Origin: Renibacterium sp043789415
Lineage (GTDB): Bacteria; Actinomycetota; Actinomycetes; Actinomycetales; Micrococcaceae
Length of the DNA: 64,000 nucleotides
Reading direction: 5' to 3'
Assembly (NCBI RefSeq): GCF_043789415.1
Contig: NZ_JBDLLW010000002.1
Span: 1 to 64,000 of the forward strand
The notes below the pieces were generated by a model. The model was not told where the DNA came from, did no database searches, and worked only from the letters and a program-made list of their open reading frames with translations. The first letter of the stretch is position 1; each line of letters opens with the position of its first letter. Shown here one piece after another: positions 57,171 to 64,000 of this stretch. The position numbers were made by a program, and so were the translations under genes.

Positions 57171-58145
57171 CTAGGACTTCGGCAGACCCGGCGGGTTGCT
57201 GCGGGAAGCGGTGATCGCCTCGCTGCTCAGCCCCCAGCGTTCCAGTACCTTCTGATAGCTGCCATCCTTGATCAGCCCGTTCAACGCCGCCGTAGTGGCA
57301 TCGACCAGACCAGCACCTTTTTTACTGGTCACCGCGATCTCAGCGGTCACCGGCCAGCCTCCCGGCACCAGGCCCAGCAACTTGGTCTTCCTGGTCACCG
57401 CGGCTTTATAAGCTCCCGTGGCGTTGGGTCCGAAGGTCAAATCAGCCCGGCCGGACTGCAGGGCGAGTTCGCTGGCCGAATCGTCGTCGTAGTACTGAAA
57501 CTCAATCGCGGGTAGCCCCTTCGCCTTGTTCTGCGCGTCCCAGTTGAGCAGGATCTTCTCCTGGTTGGTCCCGGTGCCCACAATGATCTTCTTACCCGCG
57601 ACATCGGCGGGTCCGTTGATCTTGGTGAGGCTGTTATCTGAACGAGCGTAGAAACCCAGGGTGTCATTGCGGTAACTGGAAAAATCAAATCTTTCCTTGC
57701 GCTCTTCAGTCACCGTGACGTTGGAAAGCACCACATCATATTTGCCCGAGCTGACCCCCAGCGGCCAGTCAGCCCAGCTGGTGGGCTGCAGCACCAGTTT
57801 GAGTCCGAGGGCGTCCGCCAGTAACTGCGCAAAAGCCGGATCGGAACCCACTACCGTCTTATTATCAGCGGCATAGAAGCTCAACGGAGCTGTGCCGGGA
57901 GCATTGCCCACCACCAGAGTGCCCCGAGTTTTGATAGCGGCGGGCAGCAGATCCTGGGCCTGCGCATTGAGCTGAGTTCTGATCGGTTCAGCCTTATCGG
58001 CCTCACTCACCGGATTCGGCGAGATCTCCTGCGCGCCGGCGCCGCTCGTTGGCTGTTTGCCGGTCCCTGGATCTGCGCAGCCGGCGAGCGCCGGCAGCAT
58101 GAGGGCCACAACGAACATCACGGCGGCGAATACTTTGTTCTTCAT
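57171..58145 (-). CDS. Amino-acid type ABC transporter substrate-binding lipoprotein 1
   Basis: A 324-residue family 3 solute-binding protein. Signal peptide with lipobox LAGC (Cys near 22). Then IKTRGTLVVGNAPGTAPLSF, SGKYDVVLSNVTVTEERKER and GRADLTFGPNATGAY are landmarks of amino acid/cystine binders. It is a diverged paralogue of the next gene. It lies downstream of its partner in the same operon, with an 18-bp tandem duplication between them. Confidence 0.93.
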   Translation of the reverse strand: MKNKVFAAVMFVVALMLPALAGCADPGTGKQPTSGAGAQEISPNPVSEADKAEPIRTQLNAQAQDLLPAAIKTRGTLVVGNAPGTAPLSFYAADNKTVVGSDPAFAQLLADALGLKLVLQPTSWADWPLGVSSGKYDVVLSNVTVTEERKERFDFSSYRNDTLGFYARSDNSLTKINGPADVAGKKIIVGTGTNQEKILLNWDAQNKAKGLPAIEFQYYDDDSASELALQSGRADLTFGPNATGAYKAAVTRKTKLLGLVPGGWPVTAEIAVTSKKGAGLVDATTAALNGLIKDGSYQKVLERWGLSSEAITASRSNPPGLPKS

Positions 58146-58161
58146 GTCGAGGTCCTTTCCT

Positions 58162-58197
58162 AGGTATGGTTCAGCGCACAGGTATGGTTCAGCGCAC
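58162..58197. repeat. 18-bp tandem duplication at a gene end
   Basis: AGGTATGGTTCAGCGCAC occurs twice in direct succession (58162-58179, 58180-58197). The second copy includes the TGA stop and last codons of binding protein 2, so the first is a duplicate of its 3' end. Confidence 0.85.
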
Positions 58198-59214
58198 AGC
58201 GATCGAGCTGGGAATGGCTTCGTTGCTGAGCCCCCAGCGGGCTAGCACCTGGTGGTAGCTGCCGTCGTCAATGGAGGAGTTAATCGCGGCGCTCAAGGCA
58301 CCGACCAAGCCATTGTTCTTCGCGGTGGTGGCAGCCACCAAGGTTTCATTCGGCCATCCAGCGTTGATCTGACCGACGATCTTGAGCCCTGGACTGGTGT
58401 TCTGCTGATACACCGCACTGGGGTAAGGCTGTAGGGAGACATCCAAGCGTCCGGCCTGCAGGCTCAGCAAGGTGTCGCTCGCAGTACCGAAATTCACCAG
58501 TTCGGCGGGCTTCTTCGATTCCTTTTCCAGTTGCGCGTTCCAGGCCAGCAGAATTTTCTCCTGATTGGTCCCTGCGCCGACCGCGATCTTCAAACCTGAG
58601 ATGTCCTCTGCGGAGGAAATCTTCAGGGCCGAGCCATCGGTGGCCAGGAATCCCATATAGGCCGCTCGGTAAGGAGCGAAATCGAACAGCTTCTTGCGCT
58701 CCGAGTTGATGCCCACATTGGAGAACACCGCGTCATAGTCCCCCGACTGGGTCTTCAAGGGCCAGCTCTCCCAGGAGGTCACCTGAAGCTCAAGTTTCAA
58801 GCCGAGCTTATCGGCCACGAGCTGAGCCAGATCGATCTCCGATCCAATCACGGTTCGATCGTCAGAGGCATGAAAGCTCAGCGGAGGGGTGCCCGCTGTG
58901 GTGGCTACTACCAAGGTGCCGCGCTGCTTGATGGCAGCGGGTAGTAGCTTCGCCGCCTCGGAGTCCTGCTGGCTGCGAATCCGGTTCTGCTCGGGACCGG
59001 TGTTGATCTGAACGCCGGAGGCCACCGGGGAGGAGATGCTCACCGGATCGGCGGTGCCGCACGCTGCCAGGCTCAGCACGAGCAAGCCCGGTAAGCAGCT
59101 GAACGCCAGGACCCTGCCGAAACGGCTCCTCGATGTGGCGGAACCGGAGTTTGACAAGCTTCCGGTTAAGAATCGCAGCGCTGTGCTGAGTGGCCGCTTT
59201 CGATGGTTCTTCAT
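58189..59214 (-). CDS. Amino-acid type ABC transporter substrate-binding lipoprotein 2
   Basis: A 341-residue paralogue of binding protein 1 with a longer N-terminal region before the lipobox (LAAC, Cys near 52). Shared landmarks: IKQRGTLVVATTAGTPPLSF, SGDYDAVFSNVGINSERKKL and LGLKLELQVTSWESWPLK. Two binding proteins serving one permease suggests related substrates. It starts eight bases after the ATPase stop. Confidence 0.93.
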   Translation of the reverse strand: MKNHRKRPLSTALRFLTGSLSNSGSATSRSRFGRVLAFSCLPGLLVLSLAACGTADPVSISSPVASGVQINTGPEQNRIRSQQDSEAAKLLPAAIKQRGTLVVATTAGTPPLSFHASDDRTVIGSEIDLAQLVADKLGLKLELQVTSWESWPLKTQSGDYDAVFSNVGINSERKKLFDFAPYRAAYMGFLATDGSALKISSAEDISGLKIAVGAGTNQEKILLAWNAQLEKESKKPAELVNFGTASDTLLSLQAGRLDVSLQPYPSAVYQQNTSPGLKIVGQINAGWPNETLVAATTAKNNGLVGALSAAINSSIDDGSYHQVLARWGLSNEAIPSSIAVR

Positions 59215-59222
59215 TCTGGCTC

Positions 59223-60041
59223 CTAAAGCACCTTGGCCAAAAAAGCCTTGGTGCGGGCATGGGCAGTAGCTCCGAAAACGTGCTCCGGGGTGCCCTGGTC
59301 GATGATCACTCCGGCGTCGAGAAAGACGATCCGATCCGCAACTTCTCTGGCGAAGCCGATCTCGTGGCTGACGATGATCATCGTGGTGCCGCCCTGGGCG
59401 AGGTTCTTGATCACATCGAGCACCTCGGTGACCAGTTCGGGGTCGAGCGCCGAGGTGGGTTCGTCGAAGAGCAGCACCTTGGGTTCCAGAGCCAGTGCGC
59501 GGGCGATCGCCACGCGTTGTTGCTGGCCGCCGGAGAGCTGTCGCGGATAGGCCTCAGCGCGATGCCGGAGCCCCACTCGTTCCAAGAGGTCCAGCGCCCG
59601 ACGGGTAGCTTCCGCTTTGCTCTGCCCGAGTGCTGCTCTGGGGGCCTCGATGACGTTCTCCAGCACGCTCAGATGCGGGAATAGATTGAAGTTTTGAAAG
59701 ACCATGCCGATCTGGGTGCGTTGCCGCAGCACTTCCCGTTCCGAGAGCTCATAGAGCGAATCTCCGCGGCGCCGATAGCCGATCAGCTCGCCGTCGATGT
59801 CGACGCTGCCCTGATCGAGTTTCTCCAGGTGGTTGATGGTGCGCAAAAGCGTTGATTTCCCGGAGCCGGAAGGGCCCAGGATCACCGTCACCTCCCCTGG
59901 TTCAATGGTCAGGTCGATACCCTTGAGCACTTCGGCGGTGCCGAAGCGCTTGTACACCGAGCGCAGATTAACTTGCCCTCGACGCTGCCCCACTGCGCTG
60001 TTCGGCTCTCGGACCCGCTCCTGCTGGATCGCACTACTCAT
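59223..60041 (-). CDS. Amino acid ABC transporter ATP-binding protein
   Basis: A 272-residue polar amino acid transporter ATPase: GPSGSGKSTLLRTINHLEKL, LSGGQQQRVAIARALALEP, VLLFDEPTSALDPELVTEVL and IIVSHEIGFAREVADRIVFL. It overlaps the permease stop by eight bases, confirming one operon. Confidence 0.95.
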   Translation of the reverse strand: MSSAIQQERVREPNSAVGQRRGQVNLRSVYKRFGTAEVLKGIDLTIEPGEVTVILGPSGSGKSTLLRTINHLEKLDQGSVDIDGELIGYRRRGDSLYELSEREVLRQRTQIGMVFQNFNLFPHLSVLENVIEAPRAALGQSKAEATRRALDLLERVGLRHRAEAYPRQLSGGQQQRVAIARALALEPKVLLFDEPTSALDPELVTEVLDVIKNLAQGGTTMIIVSHEIGFAREVADRIVFLDAGVIIDQGTPEHVFGATAHARTKAFLAKVL

Positions 60042-61002
60042 TTCGGGACCCCGATCTGCTCAGTAAATTCGATCTCGTCAGGCCACCGCGCAACCGCTGC
60101 CAAGGAGTCTGCGGGGTGCTCCGCAGCGCGCCCCGGGCGAATCTGCGTTCGATGTAGTACTGCGCCACGCTGAGCACCGAGGTGATCACGACATACCAGA
60201 GAGTCGCTACCAAGAGCAGCGGCAGCACTTGCTGAGTCCGGTTGTAGATCACCTGGATCGTGTAGAAGAGCTCACTGTAAGCCAGCACATAGACCACCGA
60301 GGTACCCTTCACCAGGCCGATGATCTCGTTGAAGGCGCTCGGCAGGATCGCCCTCAGGGCCTGCGGCAACACGATCCGCAGCGCGCGGCGGCTGCGTGGC
60401 AGGCCAAGGGCCGCAGCGGCCTCCAGCTGCCCCTGATCCACGGAGAGGATGCCCCCTCGGATGATCTCCGCGGAGTAGGCGGCCTGATGCAGCGAAAGTC
60501 CCAATACGGCCGCGGCGAACTGACTGATCAAGGTAGTGGTCTGCACTTCGAAGAACACCGGCCCGAAGGGCACCCCGAGCTGGATCTTCTCGTACAGGTA
60601 GCCGAGGTTGTACCAGAGCAGCAATTGCACCAGCAGTGGCACCGAGCGGAAAAGCCAGGTATAGGCCCAGGACACCGCTTGGAGCACCGGGGAGGATGAA
60701 ATCCTCATCAGTGCGAGCAGGAACCCCAAGATGAATCCGGCGCTACCGGCAATCACCGTGAGCAGCAGCGTGGAACCCAACCCGCGCAGCACCGATTCGG
60801 CGGTAAACCACTGAGCCACCACGCCCCATTCCCAGCGCGGGTTGCCCAAGACCGAGATCAGGAACGGTACCAGCAGCAGCAAAACCACAACGGTAGCTAT
60901 AGTCCGCCCGGGATGCCTGGCCGGAACGATCTTCAGCTTCTCCACGGCGCTCACCGCAGGATCGGATCGAATCGGCGCTTCGGGGATCAGCGTGCTCGCC
61001 AT
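60034..61002 (-). CDS. Amino acid ABC transporter permease
   Basis: A 322-residue protein with HisM-type segments: an N-terminal cytoplasmic stretch, one leading membrane segment, then the permease core with YTWLFRSVPLLVQLLLWYN and the EAA-like loop GQLEAAAALGLPRSRRALRI. It forms the channel (probably as a homodimer). Its ATG shares a base with the GNAT stop (TGATG). Confidence 0.94.
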   Translation of the reverse strand: MASTLIPEAPIRSDPAVSAVEKLKIVPARHPGRTIATVVVLLLLVPFLISVLGNPRWEWGVVAQWFTAESVLRGLGSTLLLTVIAGSAGFILGFLLALMRISSSPVLQAVSWAYTWLFRSVPLLVQLLLWYNLGYLYEKIQLGVPFGPVFFEVQTTTLISQFAAAVLGLSLHQAAYSAEIIRGGILSVDQGQLEAAAALGLPRSRRALRIVLPQALRAILPSAFNEIIGLVKGTSVVYVLAYSELFYTIQVIYNRTQQVLPLLLVATLWYVVITSVLSVAQYYIERRFARGALRSTPQTPWQRLRGGLTRSNLLSRSGSRNE

Positions 61003-61529
61003 CAGTTCAGTTCCTTTCGGAAGGGTAGCGGACCGATGCTCTCCGGATCGGCGTCCAGGTCGAACTCGGCCCGGTAGCCGGTGGCCAGGTAAAGCGCCTT
61101 GGCTTCTGGCTGCCGCGGGCCGGTGGTGAGATAGATCTTCTGATAGCCACGACGTCGGGCCTCGGTTTCCAGCTCTGTCAGCACGCGGACCGCCAAGCCG
61201 CGGCGACGGTGTTCGGAATGGGTCCAGATTCTTTTCAGCTCGGCGGTCTGCTGGTCATAGCGCCGGAAGGCACCACCGGCCACCGGCACGCCGTCCTCCA
61301 GCAGAAGCAGTAGATCGCCCGAAGGAGCGGCGAACTCTGCAGCCGGATAATCGAGCAGCTCACGGTGCACTTGCTGTCGGGGATGCCCGTAGCGGGTGCT
61401 GTATTCACGGGCCAGCTCGGCCAGCATCGGCCGCACCAGGGGGTCGCCTTGCCCAACATGCCTGACCAGCAGTCCGCTGTCCTGAGTTCTCAGCTGCTCT
61501 GCCCGGCGCTGTACAGCGGGGGCAGCCAC
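61002..61529 (-). CDS. GNAT family N-acetyltransferase
   Basis: A 175-residue acetyltransferase with motif A LKRIWTHSEHRRRGLAVRVL (acetyl-CoA loop RRRGLA) and C-terminal EAKALYLATGYRA. The GTG start directly follows the stop of the LLM gene, and its stop overlaps the permease start. In analogous Bacillus gene sets a GNAT enzyme (SnaA type) acetylates S-substituted cysteines before oxidation; the same role is inferred here. Confidence 0.9.
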   Translation of the reverse strand: MAAPAVQRRAEQLRTQDSGLLVRHVGQGDPLVRPMLAELAREYSTRYGHPRQQVHRELLDYPAAEFAAPSGDLLLLLEDGVPVAGGAFRRYDQQTAELKRIWTHSEHRRRGLAVRVLTELETEARRRGYQKIYLTTGPRQPEAKALYLATGYRAEFDLDADPESIGPLPFRKELN

Positions 61530-62675
61530 TCACGCCACCGCCTCTTCGCTGCGAATCGCTGAAAGCTGCTTCTGAGTTGTCGCTTCGGCTTGTGGGAGCT
61601 TTGCCGCTTCGGCCTGTAGGAGCGGGATCACCTGTTCACCGAAGTCCTTGGCGTCCTGCAGGGTGTCGTAGCCGCGGACGGAGATGATCTCGACGCCGAG
61701 TTTGACGTATTCGAAGAGTGCCTCTGCGACGACGTCGGGGGTTCCCACTAGGGCGTTGGAATTGCCGCCGCCTCCGGTCAGCTCGGCGGTCTTGGTCCAG
61801 AGCGCGGTACCGAACCGTTCGCCCTTGCCAGCAAGTTCGAGCAGGCGTTGAGAGCCGCTGTTTTCGGGGTTCGTCAGCGAGCGACGATGCCGGAAGGTGG
61901 TGGAGCCTTTGACTCGCTCCTCTAGCTGATGGGCGATCTCCTCCGCCCGCTGCCAAGCTTTCTGCTGAGTCGGAGCCAAAATGGGGCGAAAAGCTATTTG
62001 GATCCTGGGCGTCTCAGCTCTCCCGGCCTCGGCCGCAGCGGAGCGAATCGAAGCGATCTGCTCGGCAGTCCCTTCCAAAGTCTCACCCCAGAGCGCGAAG
62101 ACATCGGCCTCTGCGGCACCCACTCGGTAGGCAGCCGGAGAGGAACCGCCGAAAGAGATCAGCGGCCGCGGCTGCTGCTGCGGCAGGAAGTCGAGGGCGA
62201 AGTCCTCGATCGTGTAATGCTCACCCCGGTAGTCAAAACGCTCGGTCTCCGACCAGGCTTTTTTGATGATCTGCAAATACTCTCGGGTCCGCTCGTAGCG
62301 TTCGTCCTTGCTGAGGAAATCCCCTTCTGCCGCCTGATCAGCGGTGGAGCCTCCCGTGATGAAATGCACTGCCACCCGGCCATTGGAGATGTGGTCCAGG
62401 GTGGCGTAGGTCTTTGCGGCAAAAGTGGGAGCCGACACATTAGGCCGATGTGCCACCAGCAGGCCAAGCGAGTCGGTGTGCGCCGCGGCAAAAGCCGCCG
62501 CCTGGGCCGGATCCGGGCTACCCGAGCTATAGGCGAAAAGTACTCTGGTGAAGCCGCTCTGCTGATGAACCTGAGCCAGTTTCGCGGTGTACTCCTTATC
62601 GAACGCCGCTCCACTTCGCGGATGAATCTCGGTGCCGTCATTGAGCGCACCCATTCCCAAAAATTCCAGAGTCAT
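61530..62675 (-). CDS. LLM-class flavin-dependent monooxygenase
   Basis: About 381 residues of the luciferase-like/alkanesulfonate monooxygenase type (FLGMGALNDGTEIHP, HISNGRVAVHFITGGS, FLSKDERYERTREYL, ISFGGSSPAAYRVGA). Such FMN-dependent enzymes cleave C-S bonds or oxidise sulfur compounds. ATG 62675 is chosen for its GGAAGGA ribosome site; 62702 is the longer alternative. First gene of the minus-strand operon with GNAT and ABC genes. The tail contains a short duplicated LLQAEA/LPQAEA segment. Confidence 0.93.
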   Translation of the reverse strand: MTLEFLGMGALNDGTEIHPRSGAAFDKEYTAKLAQVHQQSGFTRVLFAYSSGSPDPAQAAAFAAAHTDSLGLLVAHRPNVSAPTFAAKTYATLDHISNGRVAVHFITGGSTADQAAEGDFLSKDERYERTREYLQIIKKAWSETERFDYRGEHYTIEDFALDFLPQQQPRPLISFGGSSPAAYRVGAAEADVFALWGETLEGTAEQIASIRSAAAEAGRAETPRIQIAFRPILAPTQQKAWQRAEEIAHQLEERVKGSTTFRHRRSLTNPENSGSQRLLELAGKGERFGTALWTKTAELTGGGGNSNALVGTPDVVAEALFEYVKLGVEIISVRGYDTLQDAKDFGEQVIPLLQAEAAKLPQAEATTQKQLSAIRSEEAVA

Positions 62676-62760
62676 CGTGCAGGTCCTTCCCGTGTCGGAC
62701 ATCTCATCAGCTAGCAGTGGCTTGAAGCTACGGCCCGGTCTGGAATCAGGTCAAGGACGG

Positions 62761-62868
62761 TGACTCCGTCTGTCCTCTGGGGTCTTCCGATGACCTCGGA
62801 TGACTCTTTATGACCGCTTTATGACTCAGGTGTGACGGCGGCTTACGCTCTTTGACGGCGTGCCTGAC
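62761..62868. promoter_or_regulatory. Helically phased TGAC array in divergent promoter region
   Basis: TGAC occurs on the plus strand at 62761, 62791, 62801, 62811, 62822, 62833, 62853 and 62865. Most gaps are 10-11 bases or multiples of them (30, 10, 10, 11, 11, 20, 12). CTTTATGAC is repeated at 62806 and 62817. The array lies between the LLM operon and the divergent FAD protein and looks like a regulator-binding series. Confidence 0.5.
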
Positions 62869-62927
62869 AAAGCGTTTCAGGCTGAGTACTGTCCTGGGCA
62901 GAAGCCGCAACGGACCGAAGGATTCCA

Positions 62928-64000
62928 GTGCCCAACGATTACGCCCCGACCGAGCCTTCGCTCGCTTTTGTCGGCGGCGGGCCTCGCACCGCTGGAATCC
63001 TGGAACGGCTGGCCAGCAACCTGCCGGATTCCACGGCCGGAAGCTTCACAATTCACCTCTTCGAACCCTTCGAGGCCGGGGCCGGCCGGATCTGGCGCCG
63101 GGCGCAATCCGGTCTGCTGCGACTCAATTCCACTGCGGCCGATGTCACCATGTTCACCGACGCCTCGGTGCAGATGGCAGGCCCGGTCAGCGAAGGACCT
63201 TCTCTGATCGACTGGGCGGTCGCGATACGCTGCGGCTCCATCAGAGACATCAAGATCGCCGATCAGGCGGTGCTCGAGGAGTTGTTCGCGCTGACCCCGG
63301 GCAGTTTTCCCAGTCGGCGGCTGCACAGCGAGTATCTGCAGTGGTGCTATCGGCGGACTCTGCTCAAGCTCGCACCGTGCGCGGTGGTGGTGCACCACCG
63401 GGCTGAGGTCCACAGCATAGAGAGCCTGCAAGACGGCAGGCAACGGCTGTACTTCGACGGTGCGGCGCACTCCCTGACGGTGGACGCCGTCGTCCTTGCA
63501 CTGGGGCACACGGACGCCGTACCGGACGCCCAAGCCGAGCAATTATTGAGCTTTGCGCAGCGCCATCAAGGTCACTATTCACCTCCCGGTTACACCGCTG
63601 ATAGCGACCTCTCCGCTTTACCGGCCGGTCAGGACGTTCTGGTGCGCGGCTTGGGCTTGGCCTTCATCGATCTGATGGTGCTGCTCATGGAGGGCCGCGG
63701 CGGCCGTTTCGAAGAGCAGGCCGACGGCAGCCTGAGGTATTTGCCCTGCGGTATGGAGCCTCGGCTGCTGGTCGGTTCCCGGCGAGGTGTTCCTTACCAT
63801 TCGAAAACCCCTACGAGGCTGCACGGGGAGCCTTTCAGGGCGCAGTTTCTGACTCAGGCAGTCATCAACGAATTGTTGCTCCGGCATCGCAAGCTGGATT
63901 TCCAGGAGCAGCTCTGGCCGCTCATCGCCCAGGAGGTCCGGTACGCCTACTATCGTGAACTCTGCACCGGTCATCCTGAACGGGTCAGCGGAAGTTGGCC
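62928..64000 (+). CDS. FAD/NAD(P)-binding protein, C-terminus off right edge
   Basis: The frame is open from GTG 62928 to the window end (over 350 residues). The N-terminus has the nucleotide-binding pattern LAFVGGGPRTAGILERLA, followed by HLFEPFEAGAGRIWR and, further on, VVLALGHTD and VLVRGLGLAFIDLMVLL, as in the FAD/NAD(P)-binding (NAD_binding_9) family. It is probably a flavoprotein oxidoreductase. It is divergent from the LLM/GNAT/ABC operon and may supply reducing power or act on the same sulfur compounds; that is inference. Confidence 0.88.
   Translation, partial: MPNDYAPTEPSLAFVGGGPRTAGILERLASNLPDSTAGSFTIHLFEPFEAGAGRIWRRAQSGLLRLNSTAADVTMFTDASVQMAGPVSEGPSLIDWAVAIRCGSIRDIKIADQAVLEELFALTPGSFPSRRLHSEYLQWCYRRTLLKLAPCAVVVHHRAEVHSIESLQDGRQRLYFDGAAHSLTVDAVVLALGHTDAVPDAQAEQLLSFAQRHQGHYSPPGYTADSDLSALPAGQDVLVRGLGLAFIDLMVLLMEGRGGRFEEQADGSLRYLPCGMEPRLLVGSRRGVPYHSKTPTRLHGEPFRAQFLTQAVINELLLRHRKLDFQEQLWPLIAQEVRYAYYRELCTGHPERVSGSW

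Noticed and set aside
61567..61620. Imperfect 19-bp direct repeat at the end of the LLM gene
   Set aside because: It encodes a duplicated LLQAEA/LPQAEA peptide within the reading frame; a minor coding duplication without sign of separate function.

Overview
The window looks like a chromosome segment of a high-GC Gram-positive bacterium of the Actinomycetota, most likely Micrococcaceae (Arthrobacter/Renibacterium-like). The reasons are: opcA lies next to zwf in a tkt-tal-pgi-zwf-opcA-pgl operon; a SufR-led suf operon; heme A/O synthases next to transketolase; DUF3099 and SURF1 genes; frequent GTG/TTG starts and several apparently leaderless starts. The genus is an inference from gene content and order, not from a database search.

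Layout. (1) 1-10.2 kb is an accessory region, by eye lower in GC than the rest. It holds a very large RHS/YD-repeat protein running off the left edge, a translationally coupled secreted DNRLRE/LamG-like partner, and a surface protein with four Ig-like repeats and an LAxTG-like sorting signal. (2) 10.3-16.3 kb: a transglutaminase / alpha-E / permuted ATP-grasp operon, a second ATP-grasp ligase, and a divergent UPF0324 transporter. (3) 16.4-31.2 kb: housekeeping genes (pepN, lipoate ligase, L31, peroxiredoxin, TrmH-type methylase, serB, fabG, SURF1, YbaK, ABC-F), with a small low-GC patch at 19.1-20.05 kb carrying two tandem paralogues, the second frameshifted. (4) 31.6-36 kb: biotin ECF transporter bioYMN, galE, zinc metallopeptidase, and a palindrome-rich gap. 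(5) 36-43 kb: sufR-sufB-sufD-Rieske-sufC-sufT and a lipoprotein penicillin-binding protein. (6) 43-55.5 kb: ABC-2 exporter, ctaA and convergent ctaB, then the oxidative and non-oxidative pentose phosphate operon. (7) 55.5-57.1 kb: secG, tpiA and a small membrane protein. (8) 57.2-64 kb: a minus-strand operon (LLM monooxygenase, GNAT, ABC permease, ABC ATPase, two solute-binding lipoproteins) divergent from an FAD/NAD(P)-binding protein cut by the right edge. Its content resembles S-substituted cysteine/cystine salvage clusters.

How the genes work together. tkt, tal, pgi, zwf, opcA and pgl cover most of the pentose phosphate pathway (gnd is not in the window). ctaA, ctaB and SURF1 mature cytochrome oxidase. 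The suf genes assemble Fe-S clusters under a SufR repressor. bioYMN import biotin, and lplA attaches lipoate.

Most notable non-coding signals: a 91-bp element with about 19-bp terminal inverted repeats present twice (22214-22304 and 45935-46025); a series of TGAC motifs largely spaced near one helical turn between the divergent genes at 62.76-62.87 kb; a perfect 12-bp palindrome in front of sufR; and several strong bidirectional hairpins. No rRNA, tRNA, CRISPR array or complete insertion sequence was recognised.
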